Assembly (NCBI GenBank): GCA_949927415.1
Contig: CATLFB010000003.1
Coordinates: 62,001 to 126,000, forward strand
Direction of reading: 5' to 3'
Length of the DNA: 64,000 nt
Source: an uncultured Candidatus Melainabacteria bacterium
Lineage (GTDB): Bacteria; Cyanobacteriota; Vampirovibrionia; Gastranaerophilales; Gastranaerophilaceae
Shown: positions 1 to 8,855 of the stretch, piece by piece
Layout: each line of letters starts with the position of its first letter
Numbering within the stretch: position 1 is the first letter of the stretch
Made by a program: the position numbers and the translations under genes
The notes under the pieces: model-generated
Database searches by the model: none
What the model was told of the DNA's origin: nothing
What the model saw: the letters and a program-made list of their open reading frames with translations, nothing else

Positions 1-1
1 A

Positions 2-751
2 CCTGCATTTAACGCTCCTCAAGGGTTTGAGGTTTGTGCGGAAGTAAAAAATTCTGCATTAAATCAGATTTCAAAAACCGCTTTTACTCTGGCGGAAGTT
101 TTAATTACACTCGGGATTATTGGAATTGTGGCTGCGATGACTCTTCCGAATTTAATCGGGAATTATCAAAAGAAACAGACTGCCACTCAGCTTAAAAAAG
201 TTTACTCACTTATTCAGCAGGCTGTTCGGCATGCAGAGGCTGATTATGAAAATATTGAGTACTGGAATTTTGATTTAACGGCCGATCAATTTAAAGATAC
301 ATACATAAAACCCTACTTCAAAGTTGTAAAAGAGTACAAATCCGGCGAATTCCCGGGCGGGAAAACAATATACTGCAGAGACGGTAAATCTAATTGTACC
401 GGTTATGCCGGCTTTAGCCACAATCCAAAGTTGATACTTGCAGACGGAACTCTGCTTTCTGTTGAATCTTTGAAGCCGCAAAAAATGGTTAATATCGTTG
501 TTGATTTAAACGGATTTAAAAAGCCTAACCGATATGGCAGAGATGTGTTTTTCTTCACAATCCAGCCAAAAAGCGGAGTGAGTCCTTATGGTGTTAATTT
601 TATTTATAATGATGAAACTAAATACAGTTATGATCGCGAATTCCTGCTAAATGGTAATAATCAAAGAAGCTGCAGGAATGACGGGATTTTTTGCGCCGGA
701 GTAATCATGATGGATGATTGGGAAATCAAGGATGATTATCCGTGGAATTAA
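2..751 (+). CDS. Type IV pilin-like / pseudopilin protein, 5' end outside window
   Basis: The reading frame is open from the first bases of the window, so the start codon lies upstream. About 28 residues in is the class III prepilin signature: a short polar stretch ending SKTA, then FTLAEVLITLGIIGIVAAMT, which is a hydrophobic helix with the conserved Glu at mature position 5. Prepilin peptidase should cut before the Phe. The rest is a soluble domain with several Cys residues (CRDGKSNCTG; CRNDGIFC), ending WEIKDDYPWN. The 16402-17152 gene has the same architecture and a near-identical C-terminus (IRDDYPW), so the two are paralogues. Minor pilin or type II secretion pseudopilin are both possible. 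A GTG at 128 lies inside the helix and is not the true start. Confidence 0.85.
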   Translation, partial: PAFNAPQGFEVCAEVKNSALNQISKTAFTLAEVLITLGIIGIVAAMTLPNLIGNYQKKQTATQLKKVYSLIQQAVRHAEADYENIEYWNFDLTADQFKDTYIKPYFKVVKEYKSGEFPGGKTIYCRDGKSNCTGYAGFSHNPKLILADGTLLSVESLKPQKMVNIVVDLNGFKKPNRYGRDVFFFTIQPKSGVSPYGVNFIYNDETKYSYDREFLLNGNNQRSCRNDGIFCAGVIMMDDWEIKDDYPWN

Positions 752-757
752 TTCAAA

Positions 758-787
758 AAGGGGCTTTTCGAATTTTGAAAGCCCCTT
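758..787. terminator. Bidirectional intrinsic terminator
   Basis: A ten-base-pair stem, AAGGGGCTTT with AAAGCCCCTT, has A/T runs on both sides. It lies between the convergent pilin-like gene and glmU and can serve both strands. Confidence 0.8.
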
Positions 788-792
788 GTGTT

Positions 793-2070
793 TTATTTTG
801 AATAATTCTTGACCCAATCTGCAAGAATCTTTAATGGCGAGCGAGTGAGAGCAAGCGCGTTTTGGGGGATGTTTTTAGTTATAACACTTCCTGCCCCGAT
901 ATTCGCGCTTTCTTCAACTGTGACCGGTGCAACAAGAACTGTGTTTGAGCCGATTTTTACGTTGTCTTTTAATATGGTTTTGCTTTTAACTTTTGTCAGC
1001 GGGTTGTAATTTGCCGTGATTGTTCCGGCCCCGATATTTATAGACGCACCGAGTTCGCTGTCGCCGATATAGCTTAAGTGTCCGGCGTTTGTGTTGTGGT
1101 CGATTTTTGAATTTTTGACTTCAACAAAATTGCCGATTTTGCAGTTGTCAGCTATTTCGACATTTCCTCTGAGGTGTGCGCAGGGGCCGATTTTGCAGTT
1201 TTTGCCGATTTTATTGCGGCCTTCGATGTAAGTTGCCGGATATATTATTGTGTCTGCGCCTATTTCTGTGTCTTCAGAAATCCATGTTGATGACGGGTCT
1301 ATGATTGTGACGCCGTTATCCATTAATGAGTCGAGTTTGCGGGAATTCATTATGCGGGTGGCTTCCGCAAGGTTGCGGCGAGAGTTTATGCCATAAATTT
1401 CGTCGCTGTTTTCGAGAATATATGCGTTAACATTCAGGCGTTCTTTTTTGCCCCATTCAACAATATCGGTTAAGTAATATTCACCCTGCGCGTTGTTGCT
1501 TGTAAGCTGAGAAAATGCTCGCTTTACTTTTGGCCAGTTGAGGATGTAAATACCTGCATTAATCTCCTTAACGGATTTTTGTTCAAAAGTGGTGTCTTTG
1601 TCTTCAACAATGGCTTTTAAAGTATTGTCAGATTCTCTGATAATACGTCCGTAACCGGCCGGATTTTCGAATATTGTACTTAGTACTGTCAAATCAGAAT
1701 TTGAGGAATTATGGAACTCAATGAATTTTTTCAGGGATTCTTCTGTGACCAGCGGGATGTCGCCATTAAGGATTAAAATTTGGCCTTTGAAGTCTTCAAG
1801 ATAAGGACATGCCATAGAGACCGCATGGCCGGTACCCAATTGCGGTGATTGCAAAACTGTTTTTGATGTATTGTAGTTTTTTTCGACAAATTCGGAGGTT
1901 TGTTCGGCTTTGTGACCGACAATTACGAAATTTTCGGTTGTTATATTTTTTACGCTGTCGAGTACATAACCTAAAATAGTTTTGCCAAGAATTTCATGCA
2001 AAACTTTAGGTGTTTCAGATTTCATTCTGGTGCCTTTGCCTGCAGCCATGATTATTGATTTAATTTCCAT
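793..2070 (-). CDS. glmU: GlmU, bifunctional UDP-GlcNAc pyrophosphorylase / GlcN-1-P acetyltransferase
   Basis: Makes UDP-GlcNAc for peptidoglycan and lipopolysaccharide: acetylates glucosamine-1-phosphate, then transfers UMP from UTP. The N-terminal nucleotidyltransferase domain carries the AAGKGTRMKS signature at residues 9-18, and LGTGHAV and NGDIPL follow. The C-terminal third (about 240-425) is a left-handed beta-helix of hexapeptide repeats (IGPCAHLRG, IGNFVEVKNS, IGDSELG, NIGAGTITANYN). It is 425 residues, slightly short of the usual ~455. I chose the ATG at 2070 because AAGGAG sits eight bases upstream. A TTG 24 bases further upstream would overlap that ribosome site. A TATAAT box lies at 2094-2099, inside one arm of the inverted-repeat element. 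Confidence 0.96.
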   Translation of the reverse strand: MEIKSIIMAAGKGTRMKSETPKVLHEILGKTILGYVLDSVKNITTENFVIVGHKAEQTSEFVEKNYNTSKTVLQSPQLGTGHAVSMACPYLEDFKGQILILNGDIPLVTEESLKKFIEFHNSSNSDLTVLSTIFENPAGYGRIIRESDNTLKAIVEDKDTTFEQKSVKEINAGIYILNWPKVKRAFSQLTSNNAQGEYYLTDIVEWGKKERLNVNAYILENSDEIYGINSRRNLAEATRIMNSRKLDSLMDNGVTIIDPSSTWISEDTEIGADTIIYPATYIEGRNKIGKNCKIGPCAHLRGNVEIADNCKIGNFVEVKNSKIDHNTNAGHLSYIGDSELGASINIGAGTITANYNPLTKVKSKTILKDNVKIGSNTVLVAPVTVEESANIGAGSVITKNIPQNALALTRSPLKILADWVKNYSK

Positions 2071-2093
2071 ATCTTTCTCTCCTTCGTGAGTCA

Positions 2094-2720
2094 ATTATAG
2101 CAAAAAAACATGATAAAGATTACTGAAATAAAAAATTCATTAAGCCATAGCTATCGGTTTACAAAAACACCTTCGCATTTACAGTCGTGGCGTTCAGGGT
2201 TGAACCCGGCCTTAACGTCAACATTTTCGAAAATCTCCAAATCCTCAGGTTGTCATTGCGAGCGCAAGCGTACTCGCTAGCATCCTGTTCCGTATGGTTC
2301 GATAATCTCACCAACGGCACAGGCAAGCAATCCAGCTTATTTTTCATGTTCAAAACTCGTAACTAACTAAATTATTCTTATATTTTGTCTCCGACGGGTC
2401 CTCCGCGGACGGCGGTCACTTTGGCGGCAAAGTGACGCAAACCGCCGGCCTGCACTTCATTCGCTAATCAATTGTAACGCTCAAGCCGTACAGGCAAACT
2501 CGCTATGTTTTTCTATTTTGCGAATTTATTCTTTCATCGCGCCGCTCAGACAATGCCTGTTTTGTTGTTCTTTCGCTAACATTGATTGCGCATTACGTTA
2601 AGGCCGGGGGCCAACCAGGGATGCCACGGCTGTAAATGCGAAGATGTTTTTGTAAAGCGATAGCTTTAGCTTAATGAATTTTTTATTTCAATAATCTTTA
2701 TCCTGTTTTTTTGCTATAAT
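2094..2720. repeat. ~630-bp non-coding element with ~125-bp inverted terminal arms
   Basis: The left arm is 2094-2218 and the right arm 2595-2720. Aligned by eye they are reverse complements with roughly 85-90% identity. Each arm begins with a TATAAT-type box facing outward, so glmU (left) and mnmA (right) are read from almost identical promoters. The centre has a perfect hairpin (GTCACTTTG 2415-2423 with CAAAGTGAC 2428-2436) and a TGTCATTGCGAGCG...AGCAATCCAG segment (about 2253-2340) of the kind seen in dispersed palindromic repeats of many bacteria. I see no credible coding sequence. It resembles a MITE-like element or an inverted promoter duplication. Confidence 0.8.
2713..2720 (+). promoter_or_regulatory. 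Extended -10 promoter of mnmA
   Basis: TGC-TATAAT, an extended -10 box, has its TATAAT at 2715-2720. It is followed by exactly six bases and the mnmA ATG, with no Shine-Dalgarno sequence, so transcription should begin at or next to the start codon. Confidence 0.6.
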
Positions 2721-2726
2721 CCGGTT

Positions 2727-3803
2727 ATGGATAAAAAGAAAAAAATAGCTGTAGTTGCAATGAGCGGAGGCGTTGATAGTTCTGTCACCGCACTTTTGCT
2801 GCAAAATCAAGGTTTTGAAGTTATCGGGCTTACCGGAAAAATGGTTGATTCTCCAGCCGCAGTTTCTGTGGTTAATAACGCCAAACGCGTGGCTGACAAG
2901 CTTGGTATTCAACATTTTGTCTGTGACGTTACGAAAAGTTTCAGAGAAAAAGTTGTCGAATATTTCGAAAGCTCTTACGCTGCCGGCAAAACCCCGAATC
3001 CTTGCATTATGTGCAACCAGTTTATTAAATGGGGGCTTCTTTTTGATTATGCAGTAGAAAGCCTTCACGCTGATGTTTTTGCAACAGGCCATTACGCGGA
3101 TATTCGCTGTGAAAATGGTATTTACAAACTTTTTCCGGCAAAAGATGAACACAAAGACCAACTCTATTTTCTTTATCGCTTAGGACAAAAGCAACTGTCA
3201 AAAACTATTTTTCCGCTATATTCTTATGAAAAAGATGAAGTGAAAAAGATTGCTCAGGATTTTGACCTTCCTCCAAAAGATTCGAAAGAAAGCCAGGATA
3301 TCTGTTTTATCCAAAAACCAATGACTTCAAAAAAATATTTGATTGAAAGATTCGGAGTAAAACGCGGCGAATTTATTGACATTCAAACCGGTAAAAAATG
3401 GGGGGAACATGAAGGCTGTTACCAATATACAATCGGCCAGCGCAGAGGCATTGGAATTGCGGCACCCTATCCTTTGTATGTTATAAAGATTGACGCTGAA
3501 AAAAATATAGTCTACGTCGGCCGTGAAGAAGACAATTATAAAACAACTCTCAAAATAACCGATTTGAATATTGTAGACACGACTTTTGCAAATAAATCAA
3601 ACGAATTCGATGCAATGGTAAAAATCCGCTACAATATGCAGGCTAAAAAAGCGCATGTGAAACTTTTTGAAGATTACGCAGACATTACTTTTTATGAACC
3701 TGTCAATTCGCTAACTCCCGGTCAGGCAAGCGTTATGTATGATTTTGTTGACGGACATTTAATCGGCGGCGGCGTTGTTGCTGATTGCCCTTCGAACGGT
3801 TAA
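2727..3803 (+). CDS. mnmA: MnmA, tRNA-uridine 2-sulfurtransferase
   Basis: Thiolates U34 at the wobble position of Lys, Glu and Gln tRNAs, using persulfide sulfur relayed from a cysteine desulfurase. The ATP-pyrophosphatase loop SGGVDSS is at residues 13-19. The catalytic cysteines are expected at C93 (NPCIMC, 91-96) and C193 (SQDICFI), and both are present. FATGHYA and QLYFLYRL are further family signatures, and the C-terminus is the usual beta-barrel (GQRRGIGI; LTPGQASVMYD). At 358 residues it is full length. The start is fixed by the six-base gap from the -10 box and the lack of any upstream ribosome site. The tRNA-modification gene mnmG, acting on the same base, is elsewhere in the window. 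Confidence 0.96.
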   Translation: MDKKKKIAVVAMSGGVDSSVTALLLQNQGFEVIGLTGKMVDSPAAVSVVNNAKRVADKLGIQHFVCDVTKSFREKVVEYFESSYAAGKTPNPCIMCNQFIKWGLLFDYAVESLHADVFATGHYADIRCENGIYKLFPAKDEHKDQLYFLYRLGQKQLSKTIFPLYSYEKDEVKKIAQDFDLPPKDSKESQDICFIQKPMTSKKYLIERFGVKRGEFIDIQTGKKWGEHEGCYQYTIGQRRGIGIAAPYPLYVIKIDAEKNIVYVGREEDNYKTTLKITDLNIVDTTFANKSNEFDAMVKIRYNMQAKKAHVKLFEDYADITFYEPVNSLTPGQASVMYDFVDGHLIGGGVVADCPSNG

Positions 3804-3812
3804 AATATTAAA

Positions 3813-4793
3813 CTAAAACGGCATATCATCATCGAAATAATAGTATTGCGACGGCTCTTGTTTTTGAGGTGCAAAGGCTGCTTTTTTGCCTTCTTCAATA
3901 GTATTCCACAAGTTTTCGATTTCTGATTTTTGTTTTTTGAATAATTCTTTCAGGAAGTTTTCCTGTTCATTGTTGAGTTTAATATTCTGAACTTTTTCAT
4001 TAAATTTACTCACATTTCTGCTGATTACTCTTTGCGCAGGTTTGTGGAGGCTGTTTAAAATGTTTTCATCTTCCGCAGTGACAGAAATCTTTTTGTTAAC
4101 GTCGGCTGCTCTTTCTGTTGCTTCTTCAATATCAGGAAGAAGTTTTTTGTGAATATCAATTGCATTTTTGATTTTTGCCATTTTCTCTGCAAAGAAATCT
4201 TCCGTTAAAGTATTATTTTTCAGCTGTATTTGAAGTCTTTCCGCTTGTCCCTGAACCCTTCCATACCAGAGACTGTTTAGTTCAAGTTCACCTTCGGCAG
4301 CGCTTAAGGTTTTTTGGTTGCTGTATTGCTGCGGCGCTAACTTTGCAAACGTCATATTGAAAAGTCCGTTTTTGATATCTGTTTTGAGTTGTTTGTAAAA
4401 TTTCAAAGGTGCGGCTAAAAAATCCGGAGCCTCAAAAAGTCCGCTTTTTCTAATTGAATCTGCTAATGCTTTTGCATCATTTCCCGCAAACCATTTTTCT
4501 GATTTTCCTGCTAAATATTCAAACTCATCCAAATTTGCATCCAATTCCCCGATATGCAATCTTTGAGCCTCTTTAAATTCATTCGGATGATATGCCGGTT
4601 TTAGGTTTCGGGGTCTTAATTTTCTGATTTTTTTTGCAATTTCATCAAGCAAAATTTCATCCTGCGGACGAATATATTCAGCCAAAAACGGCTTAACAAC
4701 AGTATCAAGTTCATGCACTGCGCGTTTGTTCAATTCAGCGCCTTGAAAGCTTGTTTGATTTTTTGTATGAAAAGGGGTTATTGATAAATTCAT
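3813..4793 (-). CDS. Unrecognised protein with N-terminal SFQG motif
   Basis: 326 residues, not assigned to any family I know. The first 20 residues are polar and end in TSFQG (14-18). The same kind of motif begins several other unassigned proteins here (12333-12767, 24481-25173, 54708-55958). The remainder is strongly charged and predicted mostly helical, with a long Lys/Glu-rich stretch at the C-terminus consistent with coiled coil, ending in an acidic-aromatic YYYFDDDMPF tail. There is no membrane segment or classical signal peptide. A GAGGAG ribosome site precedes the ATG. It is transcribed divergently from hydG and converges on mnmA with a 9-bp gap. Confidence 0.75.
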   Translation of the reverse strand: MNLSITPFHTKNQTSFQGAELNKRAVHELDTVVKPFLAEYIRPQDEILLDEIAKKIRKLRPRNLKPAYHPNEFKEAQRLHIGELDANLDEFEYLAGKSEKWFAGNDAKALADSIRKSGLFEAPDFLAAPLKFYKQLKTDIKNGLFNMTFAKLAPQQYSNQKTLSAAEGELELNSLWYGRVQGQAERLQIQLKNNTLTEDFFAEKMAKIKNAIDIHKKLLPDIEEATERAADVNKKISVTAEDENILNSLHKPAQRVISRNVSKFNEKVQNIKLNNEQENFLKELFKKQKSEIENLWNTIEEGKKAAFAPQKQEPSQYYYFDDDMPF

Positions 4794-4946
4794 TTGAAAC
4801 TCCTCAGAATTAGTATAATATTAAAAGTTTATGATAAAGAAAAGTATAATTCTATGCGTAAGAAATATATATTTTTTGTATAAACTTTTTCCTGCCTTGT
4901 AAAAAAAAATTATAGTTGTATCATGAATTTATCAGAGGAGGGATTT

Positions 4947-6365
4947 ATGTACAATCCGAAGTCACACAAAGCCGAAGAATTTATTAACCACGAAGAAGTT
5001 TTAGCGTCTTTAAATTACGCTGAAGAAAATAAAAATAATCTTGAATTAATTGATAAGATTTTAGAAAAAGCAAAACTTGCAAAAGGGCTTACGCACCGCG
5101 AAGCCGCCGTTCTTCTTGCATGCGAAATTGAAGAGAAAAACAAAGAAATTTTCGCGCTTGCAGAAAAAATTAAAAAAGATTATTACGGCAACAGAATTGT
5201 GCTTTTCGCGCCTTTATATCTTTCGAATTACTGTGTGAACGGATGTGTTTACTGCCCTTACCATGCTAAAAACAAACATATCCCGCGTAAAAAATTGACT
5301 CAGGAAGAAATCCGCAAAGAAGTTATTGCGCTTCAGGATATGGGGCACAAAAGACTTGCGATTGAAGCCGGAGAAGACCCTGTTAACAACCCGATTGAAT
5401 ATATTTTGGAATCTATCAAAACAATTTATTCAATCAAACACAAAAACGGCGCAATTCGCCGGGTTAATGTAAATATTGCCGCAACAACCGTTGAAAATTA
5501 TAAAAAACTTCATGACGCGGGTATCGGAACATACATTCTTTTTCAGGAAACTTACAACAAAGAAAGTTATGAACAACTTCACCCGACTGGCCCGAAACAC
5601 AATTACGCATATCATACAGAAGCCATGGATAGAGCAATGCAAGGAGGAATTGACGATGTTGGTCTTGGGGTTCTATTCGGACTTGAAAGCTACAAGTACG
5701 AATTTTCCGCGCTTTTGATGCATGCAGAACATTTGGAAGCCGCATTCGGTGTCGGCCCGCATACAATAAGCGTTCCGCGTATCAAAAAGGCTGATGATAT
5801 TGACCCTGACGCTTTTGACAACGGAATTGACGATGAAATTTTTGCAAAAATTGCCGCCTGTATCAGAATTGCAGTTCCATACACCGGCATGATAATTTCA
5901 ACCCGCGAAAGCGAAAAATGCCGTGAAAGACTTTTGCACCTTGGCGTTTCGCAGATTTCAGGCGGGTCTAAAACAAGTGTTGGCGGATATTTTGAACCAA
6001 TGCCGGAGAAGGATGAATCTGCGCAGTTTGATGTTTCGGATAGAAGAACTCTGGATGAAGTTATTAAATGGCTGATGGAACTCGGATTTCTGCCAAGTTT
6101 TTGCACAGCATGCTACGGCAGCGGAAGAACCGGCGACAGGTTTATGGAAATCTGCAAAGAGCAGCAAATCCATAACTTCTGCCACCCGAATGCGATTATG
6201 ACGCTGAAAGAGTATCTGGAAGATTACGCTCAGCCTGAGACAAAAGCTGTCGGTGAAAAGCTTATCGCGGCTGAAGTCAAAACTCTTGAAAACTCAAAAA
6301 TCAAACAAACCGTTGATGAAAATCTGATTAAAATCCATAACGGAGAAAGAGATTTTAAATTCTGA
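4947..6365 (+). CDS. hydG: HydG, [FeFe]-hydrogenase maturase (tyrosine lyase)
   Basis: A radical SAM enzyme that cleaves tyrosine to p-cresol and supplies CO and cyanide ligands for the [FeFe]-hydrogenase H-cluster. The SAM cluster motif CX3CX2C is at C96, C100 and C103 (YCVNGCVYC). The HydG-specific C-terminal motif CX2CX22C is at C386, C389 and C412, inside CTACYGSGRTGDRFM, which separates HydG from ThiH and HydE. It is 472 residues. The ATG at 4947 is preferred because GAGGAGG lies just upstream; an ATG at 4923 precedes that site. Neither hydE, hydF nor a hydrogenase is in the window, so the partners must be elsewhere. It implies hydrogen metabolism and fits nifJ at 51-54 kb. Confidence 0.95.
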   Translation: MYNPKSHKAEEFINHEEVLASLNYAEENKNNLELIDKILEKAKLAKGLTHREAAVLLACEIEEKNKEIFALAEKIKKDYYGNRIVLFAPLYLSNYCVNGCVYCPYHAKNKHIPRKKLTQEEIRKEVIALQDMGHKRLAIEAGEDPVNNPIEYILESIKTIYSIKHKNGAIRRVNVNIAATTVENYKKLHDAGIGTYILFQETYNKESYEQLHPTGPKHNYAYHTEAMDRAMQGGIDDVGLGVLFGLESYKYEFSALLMHAEHLEAAFGVGPHTISVPRIKKADDIDPDAFDNGIDDEIFAKIAACIRIAVPYTGMIISTRESEKCRERLLHLGVSQISGGSKTSVGGYFEPMPEKDESAQFDVSDRRTLDEVIKWLMELGFLPSFCTACYGSGRTGDRFMEICKEQQIHNFCHPNAIMTLKEYLEDYAQPETKAVGEKLIAAEVKTLENSKIKQTVDENLIKIHNGERDFKF

Positions 6366-6380
6366 TTCTTCTTTTTTGTT

Positions 6381-7115
6381 CTAAAATGAGAATTCAAGAT
6401 TTTTTCTTTTTTTGTATGCTTTGAGTTTTGGAGGGATTTCTGAGACTTTAATCCCCTGTTTACGAACGATGTATTCGAGCTCCATCTCAAGAGATTTGTT
6501 TTTGTTGATTTTTTTAGAAATTATTTTGAACTTTGCGTTTCTTGGCAAAAGTATTTCGCCGTTGTAATCATCAGTTAAAGACACTTTAGCGTTTTGAGGA
6601 ATTCTTATTTTTAATGCGGCCGTTCGTCCATGCACGGCTTTTGAGTGATGATGAGCGTGGGTGCCGTATACACGGAAAATGTTTTTATCTAACGAGGTGA
6701 AAGTATATCCGCAATCGGGAATAATTTCTTCTCCCTCATTTGCTTTGAATAATTTATCAAAAAATGATTTTGAGCTTTTATTTACGTTCTCCTGCACACC
6801 TCTGTATACAGTTAATGGTTCTTTTAAACCCGTGAGGTTACGAAATTGGCCATCTATCATTTTGACCAGTTCAGAAATTTCTAAAGTTACTCTTTTTCCG
6901 TATTTTTTGATAAATTGCTCCAGTCCGAGGCGTTTCATTTCTCTTATAAGAATATTAACCGGCTGGATTTGTCTGTTTTTGTGAAAAGGAATCGAGCGGA
7001 CTTCAGGTTGTGAAGTCGGAACTTTTTTAGAGGGAGTGAATGTGTCGTTTTTTAATTTTTGAAGTTCGCTAATTCTCAATTTTGATAAATTAACTTGTTT
7101 CAAATCATATCGCAT
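6381..7115 (-). CDS. Predicted ADP-ribosyltransferase (R-S-E type) domain protein
   Basis: 244 residues. The C-terminal ~140 residues have the three landmarks of the clostridial-toxin-like ADP-ribosyltransferase fold (VIP2/C3 group), in order: an NAD-binding Arg in LTVYRGVQ (R105), an STS-like strand in GYTFTSLDKN (137-145), and a catalytic Glu in NGEILLPRNAKFKI (E187). The usual first acid of the ExE pair is Asn here (N185), which points to the Asn- or Arg-type variation of the active-site turn and makes substrate prediction unsafe. Residues 1-95 are basic and helical, possibly a targeting or regulatory part. No signal peptide, immunity gene or secretion gene is adjacent. It is tail-to-tail with hydG (15-bp gap). 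The start has no clear ribosome site, so the N-terminus is less certain. Confidence 0.7.
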   Translation of the reverse strand: MRYDLKQVNLSKLRISELQKLKNDTFTPSKKVPTSQPEVRSIPFHKNRQIQPVNILIREMKRLGLEQFIKKYGKRVTLEISELVKMIDGQFRNLTGLKEPLTVYRGVQENVNKSSKSFFDKLFKANEGEEIIPDCGYTFTSLDKNIFRVYGTHAHHHSKAVHGRTAALKIRIPQNAKVSLTDDYNGEILLPRNAKFKIISKKINKNKSLEMELEYIVRKQGIKVSEIPPKLKAYKKRKNLEFSF

Positions 7116-7210
7116 TGGCGCAATGTATGATAACGGGGCTTTTGGATTTATTAAGAAAATTGCCGGAGGCCTTTGGGGTCCTTTCTATTAATAATCGGGG
7201 GCGGAGGCTT

Positions 7211-8230
7211 TTAGTGTAAATGTTTGATAAAAAGTGAAGTAAATGGTCTTATGAAAACTCCCCAGAGTTTCAAATCGTCCATTTTGACAGCCCTTCCGTC
7301 CTTGCAGACAATTGTGAGAGAACGTGTTTTGAAATCTTTTGCGATAATTTCGCCCGGCAATGCCGAGGATGGTGCTGCTTCACTCTCAATCGTTCCGGCA
7401 TCAATAGGCATTATGTTTTTTAAAAGCAATTCTGAAAGTGTTTTCGATGAGGCTCCTATGATTTTAATTTTATAAGGATTAACTTTCAAAAACCTTTTGC
7501 CAATCGTAATGTAACATGGAAGCCACGGATGAAGTGCGCGGATTGTGAGTGAAATTTCTTCTGCTGTTTGGTTTTTAAAGTCAAGCATTTTCATCATCTC
7601 ATCAATATTTCCGAAATAACTTGCCCGAGATTCATTTTGTTTTATGGGAATGAGGACTTCTGTCTGGATTTTTCTGAAAAATTCAGCTGCAATCTCACGC
7701 GCAGCCGAAAATGTTCTTTCGCGAAGTTCTTTTCCTGTGTCGTCCGGCAGAACGTCAATTTCTTTTTGCAAAAGGATTGCGCCGGTGTCAAGATTTTTGT
7801 CTACAAGATGAAGGGTTACGCCTGTTTTTTTCTCTCCGTGCAAAATTACCTGCATATAAGGATTTGGCCCGCGATATCGCGGTAAAAGCGACGGGTGAAT
7901 ATTAACTGTGCCTATTTTGGGCATTGAAAAAGTTTTTTGCTGAAGTTTTTCGCGCCATGTGCCGACCATAATGATATCAGCATTGCATTTTAAGACATAT
8001 TCGCGGAATTCATCCGAATTCGCCGACTTGCATTTTATTTCAGGAAGTTTGTATTTTTTTATGAGCGTCAAATCGTGCGAGGTTTTGAATAAATCATGCA
8101 TTAAGAGTTTAAATGAGGTCAAAGTAGTTCTTTCATGACGCATAACACCGGCAATTTCAACGCCGGATTCGCGTGCGCTTTCTATCATATTGGCAAGCAT
8201 TTTGCCTTTTCCTAAGAGAATTACTTTCAT
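7211..8230 (-). CDS. Formyltransferase family protein (Fmt-like)
   Basis: Uses 10-formyl-tetrahydrofolate to formylate an amino group. The hallmark loop is VNIHPSLLPRYRGPNPY, with the catalytic Asn and His, followed by GVTLHLVDKNLDTGAILLQKEI. The N-terminal MKVILLGKGKML strand differs from the canonical Fmt MRIVFMGTP start. The C-terminal ~120 residues are compatible with the Fmt tRNA-binding domain (NQTAEEISLTIRALHPWLPCYI). The 339-residue length suits methionyl-tRNA formyltransferase, but a sugar-nucleotide formyltransferase is possible; no def or sugar-nucleotide genes are next to it to decide. It is read in the same direction as smpB, 125 bp downstream of it. Confidence 0.75.
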   Translation of the reverse strand: MKVILLGKGKMLANMIESARESGVEIAGVMRHERTTLTSFKLLMHDLFKTSHDLTLIKKYKLPEIKCKSANSDEFREYVLKCNADIIMVGTWREKLQQKTFSMPKIGTVNIHPSLLPRYRGPNPYMQVILHGEKKTGVTLHLVDKNLDTGAILLQKEIDVLPDDTGKELRERTFSAAREIAAEFFRKIQTEVLIPIKQNESRASYFGNIDEMMKMLDFKNQTAEEISLTIRALHPWLPCYITIGKRFLKVNPYKIKIIGASSKTLSELLLKNIMPIDAGTIESEAAPSSALPGEIIAKDFKTRSLTIVCKDGRAVKMDDLKLWGVFIRPFTSLFIKHLH

Positions 8231-8355
8231 ACCTTTTCAACTTTTTTTTTATTTATTTTGACTCGCCGGTTAAAAAATCACGTCCTGCCGTTTTTTTTAA
8301 AGGAGGCTTAAACCGGTTGAAGAAATTATTTGGGGCGGTTTTTTTTTTGATTAAG

Positions 8356-8808
8356 TTAGTACCTGATTTTGGAAGCTCTGTCCATTTCTCGCTTCTGGTC
8401 TTTTTTTGCGATGTCGTCGCGTTTGTCGTGAAGCTTTTTACCCTTGGCAAGCCCGATTTCTACTTTTGCAAATCCATGTGTGATAAAAACTTCCAAAGGC
8501 ACAATTGAATATCCGTCTTTTTTTACTTTTGAGTGCATTTTTAGGATTTCTTTTTTGGTCAGAAGGAGTTTTCTTGTGCGTTCGGCCTGATGGTTAAAAC
8601 GGTTACCCTGTTCATAAGGCGAAATGTGGCAGTTGTAGAGGAAAATTTCGTTATCTTCAATTTTACAGAAAGAATCTTTCAAATTGATTGCGTTTTTGCG
8701 GATTGATTTAATTTCGGTTCCGGTCAACACAATTCCGGCCACGAATTTGTCGAAAATCGTGTAATCATGAAAAGCTTTTCTGTTTGTTGTTATAACTTTT
8801 TTATCCAT
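8356..8808 (-). CDS. smpB: SmpB, SsrA (tmRNA)-binding protein
   Basis: Binds tmRNA and delivers it to stalled ribosomes in trans-translation. Family signatures: VITTNRKAFHDYTI at the start, AGIVLTGTEIKSIR, IYLYNCHISPYEQGN-like wording (here EIFLYNCHISPYEQGN), RKLLL, PLEVFITHGFAKVEIGLAKGKK, and the basic tail KRDDIAKKDQKREMDR that enters the decoding centre. It is 150 residues, full length. The ATG at 8808 follows a TATAAT box by six bases with no ribosome site; a possible start 18 bases upstream would lie within the promoter. The tmRNA gene itself was not found in this window. Confidence 0.95.
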   Translation of the reverse strand: MDKKVITTNRKAFHDYTIFDKFVAGIVLTGTEIKSIRKNAINLKDSFCKIEDNEIFLYNCHISPYEQGNRFNHQAERTRKLLLTKKEILKMHSKVKKDGYSIVPLEVFITHGFAKVEIGLAKGKKLHDKRDDIAKKDQKREMDRASKIRY

Positions 8809-8814
8809 ATTCCG

Positions 8815-8842
8815 ATTATAGCACAAAGTTTAGTGCGGGCAA
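8815..8842 (-). promoter_or_regulatory. smpB promoter (-35 TTGCCC, extended -10 TGC-TATAAT)
   Basis: On the minus strand, TTGCCC (8842-8837), a 16-bp spacer and TATAAT (8820-8815) form a good sigma-70 promoter. Only six bases separate the -10 box from the smpB ATG, predicting a leaderless message. Confidence 0.65.
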
Positions 8843-8855
8843 ACTTGTACGGTTG

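Noticed and set aside
2159..2353. Short minus-strand frame inside the inverted-repeat element
   Set aside because: It lies in palindromic non-coding sequence and has no start signals.
8231..8355. Candidate tmRNA or other RNA next to smpB
   Set aside because: The stretch is T-rich with homopolymers and I find no tRNA-like ends or tag-peptide frame.
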